A stretch of 13,454 bases of DNA from a bacterium (GTDB taxonomy: Bacteria; Planctomycetota; J058; JAJDCP01). Where the stretch lies: contig JAUIEM010000280.1 of NCBI GenBank assembly GCA_030428695.1, positions 1 through 13,454 on the forward strand, given 5' to 3'. The notes beneath the pieces were generated by a model. It saw only the letters and a list, made by a program, of their open reading frames with translations. It did no database searches and was not told the origin of the DNA. The position numbers and the translations under genes were made by a program. Positions 5,526 through 12,239 of this stretch are shown one piece after another (positions within the stretch are counted from its first letter, which is position 1; the number at the start of each line of letters is the position of its first letter).

Positions 5526-6206
5526 GTGCGGGGGTTCTGTCTGTTGTCTGTGCTGGTGCTGGTCGGGTGTCACGTCACGCCGACCATCAGCGATCCGGTC
5601 CTGCGCCTCGAAGGCCAGGAGGACTTCTACACGCTCGGCGGCGTGCTCGACCGCTTCGGGCAGGCCACCGGCGCGACCACCAGCCGCGGGCCTTTCCAGG
5701 TCGACGACAAGCGGCTGGTCGTGCCCGTGACGACGCGGCTGTCGCTCAGTGAGTTCCGCGCCCTCCTGTACGCCTACCACATCGGGCTCGAGGTCGAGCG
5801 GGAAGGCGAGGAAGTGCGCTCGATCGCGATGCGCCTGTTCACCGGCGAGGAGACCGACCGCAACTCCCGCACCCAGCCCTTCGGCGCCAACGACTCGGTC
5901 GCGGTCTCCTTCTACCCCTGCACCCGCTACCAGGACCTCGAGATCGCCCACCAGACCGCCCGCCGCGTCCAGCGCGACCAGGTCGGTCAGCTCGGGGTCG
6001 AGGACGACTGGAACTACGACGATGTCGGCCAGTGGCCGGCGCCGCCGATCGTGATGATGGAAGACCTGCCGGGCTACCTGCCCGCCCAGGTCGAGGCGCT
6101 CTCCCGCACCGTGCGGGGACCCGCGCCGCCGGCGGCGGACGGCGGCTACGACACGGTCTACCCCTTCTCCTTATTGTTGGGGCGGGAATTCTTCGGACTC
6201 GACTAA
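5526..6206 (+). CDS. Lipoprotein with secretin-N-domain-like segment
   Basis: This 226-residue protein starts at GTG 5526, set by GGAGG at 5515-5519 with a 6-nt spacer. The frame is open upstream but only as an artefact. The N-terminus is a lipoprotein signal: a short basic start, a hydrophobic core and the lipobox LVGC with Cys15. Residues about 33-102 have the alternating pattern of the STN/N1-type domains found at the N-terminus of secretins and PilQ/GspD-like proteins: a helix LGGVLDRFGQATG, a strand with VVPVTTRLSLSEFRALLYAY, then a strand near EREGEEVRSIAMRL. The rest (about 120-226) has no recognised domain and is rich in Asp, Tyr and Pro. A lipid-anchored partner of an envelope assembly is possible, but the assignment rests on pattern resemblance only. 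The Nudix gene follows after 13 nt. Confidence 0.82.
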   Translation: MRGFCLLSVLVLVGCHVTPTISDPVLRLEGQEDFYTLGGVLDRFGQATGATTSRGPFQVDDKRLVVPVTTRLSLSEFRALLYAYHIGLEVEREGEEVRSIAMRLFTGEETDRNSRTQPFGANDSVAVSFYPCTRYQDLEIAHQTARRVQRDQVGQLGVEDDWNYDDVGQWPAPPIVMMEDLPGYLPAQVEALSRTVRGPAPPAADGGYDTVYPFSLLLGREFFGLD

Positions 6207-6219
6207 CGGGGGCATCACC

Positions 6220-6648
6220 ATGGCCGATCGCTGCCCGAAGTGCGGGCGTTGGAGCTCCCGGCCGACGGTCGTCGACGGGATCCTGGTCGAGGACGGCAAG
6301 GTCCTTCTGATCCGGCGGGCCCGTCCGCCCTACGCCGGCAGCTACGCCCTGCCCGGCGGCTACGTCGACCGCGACGAGACCGCCGCGGTCGCCTGCGCCC
6401 GCGAGCTGCTCGAGGAGACCGGGCTCGAGGTCGCGGTCGGCGCGCTGCTCGGCGTGTACGACGCGCCGGAGCGGGATATCGAGCGCCAGAACATCAGCCT
6501 GGTCTACGCGGTGACCCGGACGGGAGGGAAGCTCGGCGCCGGCGACGACGCCGACGCCGCCGGCTGGTTCCCCGTCGACGCGCTGCCGCCGCTCGCCTTC
6601 GACCACGGCCAGATCCTCGCCGAGTGCCTGCCCCGCATGGAGGGCTGA
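6220..6648 (+). CDS. Nudix hydrolase, ADP-ribose pyrophosphatase-like
   Basis: This is a 142-residue protein with a complete Nudix box: G47, five residues, E53, seven residues, then RELLEETGL (61-69), matching Gx5Ex7REUxEExGU. The metal-binding glutamates are therefore intact and the enzyme should hydrolyse a nucleoside diphosphate linked to another group. The N-terminus has a single CPKCG knuckle (Cys5, Cys8), half of the zinc ribbon seen in some Nudix proteins. The late motif LAFDHGQIL (125-133) is typical of the ADP-ribose pyrophosphatase-like group (COG1051). The true substrate cannot be read from the sequence. The ATG at 6220 is preceded by a G-rich site (6208-6212). The gene is joined to moaB downstream with a single intervening base, so the two are surely co-transcribed. 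Confidence 0.93.
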   Translation: MADRCPKCGRWSSRPTVVDGILVEDGKVLLIRRARPPYAGSYALPGGYVDRDETAAVACARELLEETGLEVAVGALLGVYDAPERDIERQNISLVYAVTRTGGKLGAGDDADAAGWFPVDALPPLAFDHGQILAECLPRMEG

Positions 6649-6649
6649 G

Positions 6650-7141
6650 ATGGCCCACAAGCACTCCTCGCGCGCGGTCGGCTTCCGCGTGCTGACCATC
6701 AGCGACACCCGCACCGAGGCCGACGACCACGCCGGCGACCTGTTGCGCGCCTGGCTCGCCGCCAAAGGCCACCGCATCGTCGCCTCCGCCATCGTCCGCG
6801 ACGAGGCCGAGGCGATCCGCGCGGCGGTCCAGGCGGGCCTCGACGATCCGGCCAGCGAGGTCGTCATCACGACCGGCGGCACCGGCGTCGCCCCGCGGGA
6901 CGTCACGCCCGAGGCCGTCGCGCCGCTGCTCGACAAGCCCCTGCCGGGCTTCGGCGAGCTGTTCCGCCAGCTCAGCTACGAGGAGATCGGCGCCGCCGCC
7001 TACCTGAGCCGCGCCCTCGCCGGCACCGCGGGGGACACCGCGGTGTACTGCCTGCCCGGCTCCTTCAACGCCGTGCGGATGGCGGTCGACAAGCTGATCC
7101 TGCCGCGGGTCTCGCACCTGGTCGAGCTGCTGCGGCCCTGA
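6650..7141 (+). CDS. moaB: MoaB/MogA-family molybdopterin-binding protein
   Basis: This 163-residue protein covers the whole MoaB/MogA (MoCF) domain at its usual length. Landmarks are VLTISDTRT (14-22), the molybdopterin-binding TTGGTGVAPRD (74-84), FGELFRQLSYEEIG (101-114), and the C-terminal LPGS (135-138) followed by AVRMAVDKLILPRVSHLVELL. Family members adenylylate molybdopterin in the cytoplasm during molybdenum or tungsten cofactor synthesis, although some MoaB proteins have no proven activity. MoaB rather than MogA is preferred from length and the FRxLSYEEIG form. No other cofactor genes are in view. The ATG begins 1 nt after the Nudix stop, indicating one operon with the lipoprotein and the Nudix enzyme; a functional link among the three is not obvious. 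Confidence 0.93.
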   Translation: MAHKHSSRAVGFRVLTISDTRTEADDHAGDLLRAWLAAKGHRIVASAIVRDEAEAIRAAVQAGLDDPASEVVITTGGTGVAPRDVTPEAVAPLLDKPLPGFGELFRQLSYEEIGAAAYLSRALAGTAGDTAVYCLPGSFNAVRMAVDKLILPRVSHLVELLRP

Positions 7142-7202
7142 GGCGCTGCCGGACGGTGCCGGAGCGTGCCTGCAAGCCGGACGCGCGCGCGAGACAATTC
7201 CA

Positions 7203-7233
7203 TGACAGAGGGCCTCCGCGGACGCGGTACACT
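7203..7233 (+). promoter_or_regulatory. Weak promoter-like sequence before the HExxH protein gene
   Basis: TACACT (7228-7233) is a plausible -10. The nearest -35 candidate is TGACAG (7203-7208), but the 19-bp spacer is long. It lies about 45 nt upstream of ATG 7277 and resembles the -10 forms TAGACT and TAGGCT elsewhere in the window. Confidence 0.3.
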
Positions 7234-7276
7234 GTCCAGTGCGAGATTCCGGGCCCCCGGCCCCGACGGAGAAGTG

Positions 7277-8764
7277 ATGCGAAGCCTCTGGATTCCTCTG
7301 GTCTGCCTGTTCCTCGCCGGAGCGCTGCAGGCCGACGACTCGATCAAGCTGTACAACGGTGGTGTCGTCAGCGGTGAGATCATCGACGAGACCGACGACG
7401 ACGTGACGATCCGCACCAAACGCGGAAGCATCCAGGTCATCAGCCGCGCCGACATCTACTCGATCGAGCGCGCGGCGAACAAACGCGAGGAGTTCGACCG
7501 TCGCAAGGAGGCGCTGCGCCGCTTCGACATCGACGGCCACCTCGAGCTGGCCGCCTGGGCGATGGACAACGACATGGTCCGCGATGCCGAGGGGCTGTAC
7601 CGGCGCGTGATCGAGCTCGACCCCGACCAGCGCGCCGCGCGCGAGGCCCTCGGCTACCGCCTCTACGACGAGAAGTGGTACAGCGAGGAGGAGTACATGG
7701 CCGAGGTCCGCGGCCTGGTGCCCTTCGGCGACGAGTGGGTCACCCCCGAGGAGCGCGGCCTGCGCGAGATGGGCTTCGTCCAGAACGAGAGCGGCGAGTG
7801 GGAGCTGCCCGAGACCGCCGGCGGTGGCTACAGCTACGGCGGCGGCGACCGGGTGGCGACCGGCGAGGACGAGGGACCCGGCGCCGGCTCCGGCGAAGGC
7901 GGGAACCGCCCGCCCCGCGACGTCCGTCCTCCGCGGCGCGAGCGCGATCCCGCGGACCTCGCCTGGTACGACGACCACGAGGCGCCGCCCTGGGCCCAGG
8001 CCAAGGTCTACGAGAGCCGCTACTACCGGATCAAGACCAACGTCAAGCCCGAGTACGCCAAGCGCTACATGAAGATGATGGACCAGTTCTACGTGCGCTT
8101 CACCGAGGTCTTCAACCTGACCCCCGAGGACACCACCTACAAGTCCGAGGTCTGGATCTACGCGAGCCAGCAGGAGTTCATGGCCAACACCGGCATGAGT
8201 CAGGGCGTCGGCGGCTTCTACAACACCGGCACCCGCCGCGTCACCGCCTACCACGGGCGCTTCGGCAACAGCGGCACCACCCAGGAGGTGCTCGCCCACG
8301 AGGCGACCCACCAGTTCCAGGACAAGGTCATCCCGTTCCGGAACGCGCCGACCTGGATCATCGAGGGCTTCGCGGTGTTCTTCGAGTCGGCGGAGTACGA
8401 CGGCGAGAAGGTCAACATCGGCACGATCCCGCAGGACCGGCTGTCGCACCTCAAGCGCGGGCTGCAGAGCGGCGACTACATCCGCCTCGCCGACCTGATC
8501 CGCACCTCGCAGGCCGCCTTCACGGCCTACCACTACGCCCACGCCTGGTCGTTCATCTATCTGATGATCTACTACGGCGACAAGAAGATGCAGAAGCGCA
8601 ACCAGGCGGTCTTCTCCGAGCTGTTCTACCGCACCAAGCAGGGCTATGTGACCGCCGAGGACGTCGAAGAGCTGTTCGGCGGACGCGAGAAGTTCCTCGA
8701 GTTCGAGGAGACCTGGAAGGAGTGGGTGCTCGACCTGCCCTACGACTTCGACCCCAACGACTGA
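7277..8764 (+). CDS. Exported HExxH (gluzincin-like, DUF1570-type) protein with Sm-like and TPR-like N-terminal modules
   Basis: This 495-residue protein starts at ATG 7277 with GGAG 5 nt upstream; a longer frame to 7166 lacks coding character. A signal peptide occupies about residues 1-19 (cleavage near LQA-DD). Residues 21-65 form a small beta module (IKLYNGGVVSGEIIDETDDD, then VTIRTKRGSIQVI) typical of planctomycete-type secreted proteins. A helical, TPR-like stretch spans about 85-130. A Gly/Ser/Arg/Pro-rich linker fills about 180-225. The C-terminal domain has HEATH (341-345) and the downstream glutamate in WIIEG (E363), the arrangement of gluzincin zinc peptidases. This fits DUF1570-like families, many of which have no proven protease activity. 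The zinc ligands are all present, so activity is plausible. The protein is probably periplasmic or extracellular. The next gene follows after 104 bp. Confidence 0.9.
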   Translation: MRSLWIPLVCLFLAGALQADDSIKLYNGGVVSGEIIDETDDDVTIRTKRGSIQVISRADIYSIERAANKREEFDRRKEALRRFDIDGHLELAAWAMDNDMVRDAEGLYRRVIELDPDQRAAREALGYRLYDEKWYSEEEYMAEVRGLVPFGDEWVTPEERGLREMGFVQNESGEWELPETAGGGYSYGGGDRVATGEDEGPGAGSGEGGNRPPRDVRPPRRERDPADLAWYDDHEAPPWAQAKVYESRYYRIKTNVKPEYAKRYMKMMDQFYVRFTEVFNLTPEDTTYKSEVWIYASQQEFMANTGMSQGVGGFYNTGTRRVTAYHGRFGNSGTTQEVLAHEATHQFQDKVIPFRNAPTWIIEGFAVFFESAEYDGEKVNIGTIPQDRLSHLKRGLQSGDYIRLADLIRTSQAAFTAYHYAHAWSFIYLMIYYGDKKMQKRNQAVFSELFYRTKQGYVTAEDVEELFGGREKFLEFEETWKEWVLDLPYDFDPND

Positions 8765-8809
8765 GCGCACCGCCTCCGTCAGTTTTCAACGTGCGACGCG
8801 ATTTCCCGC

Positions 8810-8835
8810 AGGACGGGCCCCGACCGGCCCGTCCT
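8810..8835 (+). terminator. GC-rich hairpin between the HExxH and sulfotransferase genes
   Basis: A perfect 10-bp stem (A plus GGACGGGCC at 8810-8819, GGCCCGTCC plus T at 8826-8835) encloses a six-base loop CCGACC. Only a short pyrimidine stretch (CTCT) follows. It may end the upstream transcript or act as a leader structure for the lipoprotein gene whose ATG is 33 nt downstream. The terminator label is tentative. Confidence 0.4.
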
Positions 8836-8868
8836 CTCTGTATGCCTGCACAGAAAAAGGGGAGCTCC

Positions 8869-10731
8869 ATGCGCGCGTCTGTGGTGCCGCTCGCTCTCGT
8901 CGCTCTGGTGTTCGTCGGATGTGACGACAGCTCGAGCGGTGTGGTCCCGACACTCGTGGTCGAAGACACGGCGAAGGAGGTCGGGGAAGCCCCTGTGGGC
9001 ACGGCCACCACGCCGATCACCATCCCGTTCAGGAACGGCGGCGTCGAGGATCTCGAGATCATCGCGTTCGTCCTGAAGGGAGCCGACTCGGCCGACTTCG
9101 TCCTGCAGTCGGCGCCGCTTCCGATCGTGCTCGCCCCCGGCGCCTCGACCTCGGTCGACGTCGTCTTCATGCCCGCGGCCGGCGGGGTCCGCGAGGCCGA
9201 GCTGTGCGTCATCGCGCGGACCAGCAGCCAGCCGACGATCACCGGCACCGTCGAGCTGACCGGCGCGGGCCTCCCCGAGCTGCTCAGCGGCCCGACGCTG
9301 ACCCTCGATCCGAACGGCGTCACCCCGCTCGCGGCACTGCTCGAGCTCGAGACGGATGTCGCGACCCGCATCCGCCTGACGCTCGACGATGGCACGACCG
9401 CGCGCCGGCTCGAGCTCCCCGGTTCCGGTACCACCCATGCGCTGCCGGTGCTCGGCCTGCGCCCGGCGACCAGCTACACCGTCGAGGTCGAGATCTCCAC
9501 CCTCGACGGGGTCAGCCGCACGCTCGGGGCCCCGCTGAGCGTGCGGACCGATCCCCTGCCGGCCGACTTCCCCCAGCTCGAGACCCGCGTGCTCGTCCCC
9601 GGCGAGATCGAGCCGGGCTTCCTGCTCTTCCAGGTCCAGTCGAGCACCGGCCGCGTCCTGGTCGCGCTCGACGAGACGGGCGCGGTCGTCTGGTACCTGA
9701 CCGGGCCGCTGGCGGCGAGCCCCGACCTGCGGCGGATCAGCAACGGCTGCCTGCTCGGCCTCGGGCGCGCGACCATCCGCGAGTTCGACATGTTGGGGAA
9801 GCTGACGACGGTGTGGACCAGCCGCTCGACCCAGCTGAGCTTCGCCAACCCGATCGTGGTCGACGCGGAGACCTTCCACCACGAGGTCTTCGAGCTGCCG
9901 AACGGCAACCTGGTCTCCCTGTCGCGCGAGACCCGGACGGTCACGGGCTTCCCGTCCAGCGAGACCGATCCGGCCGCGCCGCGCATCACCAAGGACGTCA
10001 GCGGCGATGTGGTCGTCGAGTTCCAGCGCGACGGCACGGTGATCCATGAATGGTCGCTGCTCGACGTGCTCGACCCCCGGCGCATCGGCTACGACGCGGT
10101 CGGCGGAGACTGGTCCCACGGCAACGCGGTCATCCACGATCCGCGCGACGAGGGCTTCATCATCAGCCTGCGTCACCAGGACTGCGTCGTCGAGATCGAC
10201 CGCGCGACCGGCGCCCTGCGCTGGATCCTCGGCCCGCCGGAGAACTGGGGACCGGCCTGGGACGCGTTGCGCCTGCGACCGGTCGTCTCCAGCATGCCCT
10301 GGTCGTACCACACCCACGCGCCGATGATCACCGCCAGCGGCGAGCTCTTGCTGTTCGACAACGGCACTCACCGGGCCTCGCCCTTCGCCCCGCCCCTGGC
10401 CGACGCGAACAACCACAGCCGGGCGGTGATCTACGCGATCGACGAAGCGCAGCTCTCGGTGGCCGAGTCCTGGGTGTACGGCGGCCCGGGGGACGAGCTC
10501 TTCTACTCCCGCGGCTTCTGCGACGCCGACGAGCTGCCGCAGACCGGCAACATCCTGGTCACCGACGGCGTCCGCCTGCTCGACAACCCGATGCGCAGCG
10601 CCGCCCGCATCGTCGAGGTCAGGCGCACCCGCCCGGCCGAGAAGGTGTTCGAGGTGTGGGCGGACGATCCGACCGGGACGGTCGCCTACCGTATATACCG
10701 GGCCGAGAAGCTGCCGAGCCTGTATCCCTGA
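8869..10731 (+). CDS. Lipoprotein with choice-of-anchor-D, FN3-like and arylsulfotransferase domains
   Basis: This 620-residue protein starts at ATG 8869 with GGGGAG 4 nt upstream. The signal ends in a lipobox FVGC with Cys18. Residues about 36-134 match the choice-of-anchor-D/ASH beta domain (GEAPVGTATTPITIPFRNGG, GADSADF, LAPGAS). Residues about 140-228 are a fibronectin-III-like fold (LGLRPATSYTVEVEIS). From about 235 follows a beta-propeller of the bacterial arylsulfotransferase (ASST) family: GRVLVALDETGAVVWYL, FHHEVFELPNGN (H337/H338), DWSHGNAV (H417), SLRHQD (R435), YHTHAP (H481/H483) and LLFDNGTHR. These agree with the active-site histidines and arginine of PAPS-independent AssT, which moves sulfate between phenolic compounds through a histidine. 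Activity is likely but the substrate is unknown. An annotation as a generic PQQ-like or WD propeller protein is less likely. Confidence 0.9.
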   Translation: MRASVVPLALVALVFVGCDDSSSGVVPTLVVEDTAKEVGEAPVGTATTPITIPFRNGGVEDLEIIAFVLKGADSADFVLQSAPLPIVLAPGASTSVDVVFMPAAGGVREAELCVIARTSSQPTITGTVELTGAGLPELLSGPTLTLDPNGVTPLAALLELETDVATRIRLTLDDGTTARRLELPGSGTTHALPVLGLRPATSYTVEVEISTLDGVSRTLGAPLSVRTDPLPADFPQLETRVLVPGEIEPGFLLFQVQSSTGRVLVALDETGAVVWYLTGPLAASPDLRRISNGCLLGLGRATIREFDMLGKLTTVWTSRSTQLSFANPIVVDAETFHHEVFELPNGNLVSLSRETRTVTGFPSSETDPAAPRITKDVSGDVVVEFQRDGTVIHEWSLLDVLDPRRIGYDAVGGDWSHGNAVIHDPRDEGFIISLRHQDCVVEIDRATGALRWILGPPENWGPAWDALRLRPVVSSMPWSYHTHAPMITASGELLLFDNGTHRASPFAPPLADANNHSRAVIYAIDEAQLSVAESWVYGGPGDELFYSRGFCDADELPQTGNILVTDGVRLLDNPMRSAARIVEVRRTRPAEKVFEVWADDPTGTVAYRIYRAEKLPSLYP

Positions 10732-10733
10732 GG

Positions 10734-10760
10734 CGATCGCTCAGCGCAGCGCGGCGATCG
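10734..10760. terminator. Possible bidirectional hairpin between convergent genes
   Basis: CGATCGC (10734-10740) and GCGATCG (10754-10760) form a 7-bp stem with a 13-nt loop that contains GCGCAGCGC. It spans the 9-bp gap between the sulfotransferase stop and the opposing gene's stop. There is no T-run on either side, so this is weak. Confidence 0.25.
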
Positions 10761-11445
10761 TCGTCTCGATGGCCGTGCCGCGCAGGCGCTGGTAGTCGTC
10801 GCGGCTCGGCGGGTCGCCCCGGCGCACCAGCCAGCCCCCGGTGCGCGCCCGCTCCTCCGGGTCGCGCGGGAAGAGGACCAGCGCTCCCACGCACCCCGTG
10901 GTGTCGGGGAAGATCACCCAGTGCAGCTTCTCCGGCAACAACGCCCGCGCCTGGGTGGTGCGCACGAGCTCGGGCAGCGGAGCGGGAGCCTCCGCGTTGA
11001 GAATCCCGTAGGCCGTCTGGGAGACGGACTCGTAGAAGACTTCCGGCGGAATGTTCCTCTTCGCCACCAGGCGCCCCTGGAGCATCCAGATGGTCTGATG
11101 GACGATGCCGACCACCGCCACGCCGGTCGCGAAGCTGAGCAGCACGAGCAGGCTGATGGCGAGGCTGCGCCGGAAGCTCCAGCGCTTCGCGCCGCTGAGG
11201 TGGCGCGCGAGCAGGTGCAGGCCGAGGACGAAGCCGGCGCAGAAGAGCGCGCCGCTCAGCAGCGCCCCCGGCGAGACCTCGAGCTGCGGCAGCACCCGCC
11301 CGAGGAAGGGGACCCAGCCGATCGCGAGCTGCCCGGCCAGCTCGATCGGCCACTGCTGGCCCAGGCAGCCGACGCCCGCCACGGCCAGGACGAAGAGCAG
11401 GACGCAGCCGAGCCGGGAGCTCTCGCGCGGGCGTTCCTCCCGCAT
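10741..11445 (-). CDS. Three-helix membrane protein, unknown function
   Basis: This 234-residue protein starts at ATG (complement of 11443-11445), sharing one base with the TGA of the upstream gene (TGATG), which indicates coupled translation. A longer frame to 12150 is an Arg/Ala/Gly-rich shadow of that upstream gene. Hydrophobic segments lie at about 12-29, 61-83 and 94-118. The C-terminal 115 residues form a soluble domain beginning NIPPEVFYESVSQTAYGILN and containing LHWVIFPDTTGCVGALVLFP. No family is recognised. Its tight pairing with the neighbouring membrane protein suggests that the two act as one envelope complex; this is inference from gene order. Confidence 0.85.
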   Translation of the reverse strand: MREERPRESSRLGCVLLFVLAVAGVGCLGQQWPIELAGQLAIGWVPFLGRVLPQLEVSPGALLSGALFCAGFVLGLHLLARHLSGAKRWSFRRSLAISLLVLLSFATGVAVVGIVHQTIWMLQGRLVAKRNIPPEVFYESVSQTAYGILNAEAPAPLPELVRTTQARALLPEKLHWVIFPDTTGCVGALVLFPRDPEERARTGGWLVRRGDPPSRDDYQRLRGTAIETTIAALR

Positions 11446-12101
11446 CACAGCCGCGCCTCGAGCGCGAGGACCAGCTCGGTGGGCGACATCCGCACGATCT
11501 CCCCGGTCGCGAGCAGCACGACCCGCGGCCCTTCGACGGCGCCGGGCTCGTAGGCCAGGGGCGCCCCCTGGTTCCGCACCCGGCCCGGAACGTACACCAC
11601 CCGCACCGTCGAGCCGGGCAGCTGCCACAGCTTCGGCGAGATCTCCGGGACGAAATCGTCGGGGGGAAACCTCCCGTCGTGGGCGGCGGCGTAGGCGAAC
11701 AGGGCCTCGCGCAGGAAGCCCATGTTCTCGATCCGGGCCTGCGCGTCCGCCCCGGCCTCCCCGCCGGCCGCGGCGCTGAGGGTGTAGGTCGCCCCATCCG
11801 CTTCCCAGGCCCCTGGCGTCAACAGCTCGCGCGCCCCGGAGATCATCGTCAGCACGACCAGCACGAGCAGCCCCCACACCGCGAGCACCCCGAGGGCGCC
11901 CCGGTAGCGCAGCCGGGGCAGCCGCGGGAAGTCCGCGCGCGCCCCGTTCCACAGCCACTGGAACAGCAGGCCGCCGAGCAGGAAGCAGAGGAGGAAGAAG
12001 GAGATCGACTGCGCCCGCAGCTCCGCGACGCTGTCGAGGCGGAAGCTCGGCATCCCGGCGAGCGCGGGCGCGCTCAAGGCGAGAACACACACAAAACGCA
12101 C
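11445..12101 (-). CDS. Exported or membrane protein with pilin-like (DUF1559-like) C-terminal pattern
   Basis: This 218-residue protein starts at GTG (complement of 12099-12101) with GGGAGG 6 nt upstream. A signal-like segment lies at 1-16, followed by two clear transmembrane segments at about 32-50 and 68-88. The outer part has NMGFLREALFAYAAAHDGRF, then PPDDFVPEISP, RVVYVPG and VVLLATGEIVRM. That order resembles the head region of planctomycete type-II-pseudopilin-like proteins (a helix with AYAxxHxGRFPP and a C-terminal ATGE strand), but the N-terminal pilin methylation motif is absent, so it is not a pilin itself. It is the first gene of a two-gene unit with the 10741-11445 protein. The similarity is by eye only. 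Confidence 0.82.
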   Translation of the reverse strand: MRFVCVLALSAPALAGMPSFRLDSVAELRAQSISFFLLCFLLGGLLFQWLWNGARADFPRLPRLRYRGALGVLAVWGLLVLVVLTMISGARELLTPGAWEADGATYTLSAAAGGEAGADAQARIENMGFLREALFAYAAAHDGRFPPDDFVPEISPKLWQLPGSTVRVVYVPGRVRNQGAPLAYEPGAVEGPRVVLLATGEIVRMSPTELVLALEARL

Positions 12102-12195
12102 GCGACACCTCCCGGACCTCGCCTGTCCTACCAGGTCGAGGGTAGCGCAAGAGGGACGCGCGCGCAGCCGTGGAGGTTCAGCCCGGATGCGAGAG

Positions 12196-12220
12196 GCGGC
12201 GGCCGCAGGGCGACCGCCGC
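12196..12220 (-). terminator. Possible terminator after the receptor kinase
   Basis: GCGGCGG (12196-12202) and CCGCCGC (12214-12220) form a 7-bp stem just after the kinase stop on the minus strand, with an 11-nt loop. No U-run follows, so it could be a chance GC palindrome. Confidence 0.25.
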
Positions 12221-12239
12221 GTCGACGAGGCCGGTCCGC

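Noticed and set aside
3609..6206. 865-residue open frame on +
   Set aside because: It is antisense to the kinase for most of its length. Only its last part (from GTG 5526) has a ribosome site, signal peptide and coding character, and that part is reported as the lipoprotein.
6494..8770. 758-residue open frame on -
   Set aside because: It is antisense to the Nudix, moaB and HExxH genes. These have clear family motifs on +, and the minus frame is a low-complexity Val/Leu/Gly/Ala shadow typical of GC-rich DNA.
8779..10416. 545-residue open frame on -
   Set aside because: It is antisense to the arylsulfotransferase gene, shows no motif and has shadow composition.
7675..10731. 1018-residue open frame on +
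   Set aside because: Its first part is an Arg/Gly/Pro-rich shadow of the HExxH gene in another frame. The true gene begins at ATG 8869 with a lipoprotein signal.
11446..12150. Long frame (469 residues) extending the 10741-11445 protein upstream
   Set aside because: The upstream half is an Arg/Ala/Gly-rich shadow of the gene at 11445-12101, which has a signal peptide, ribosome site and TGATG coupling.
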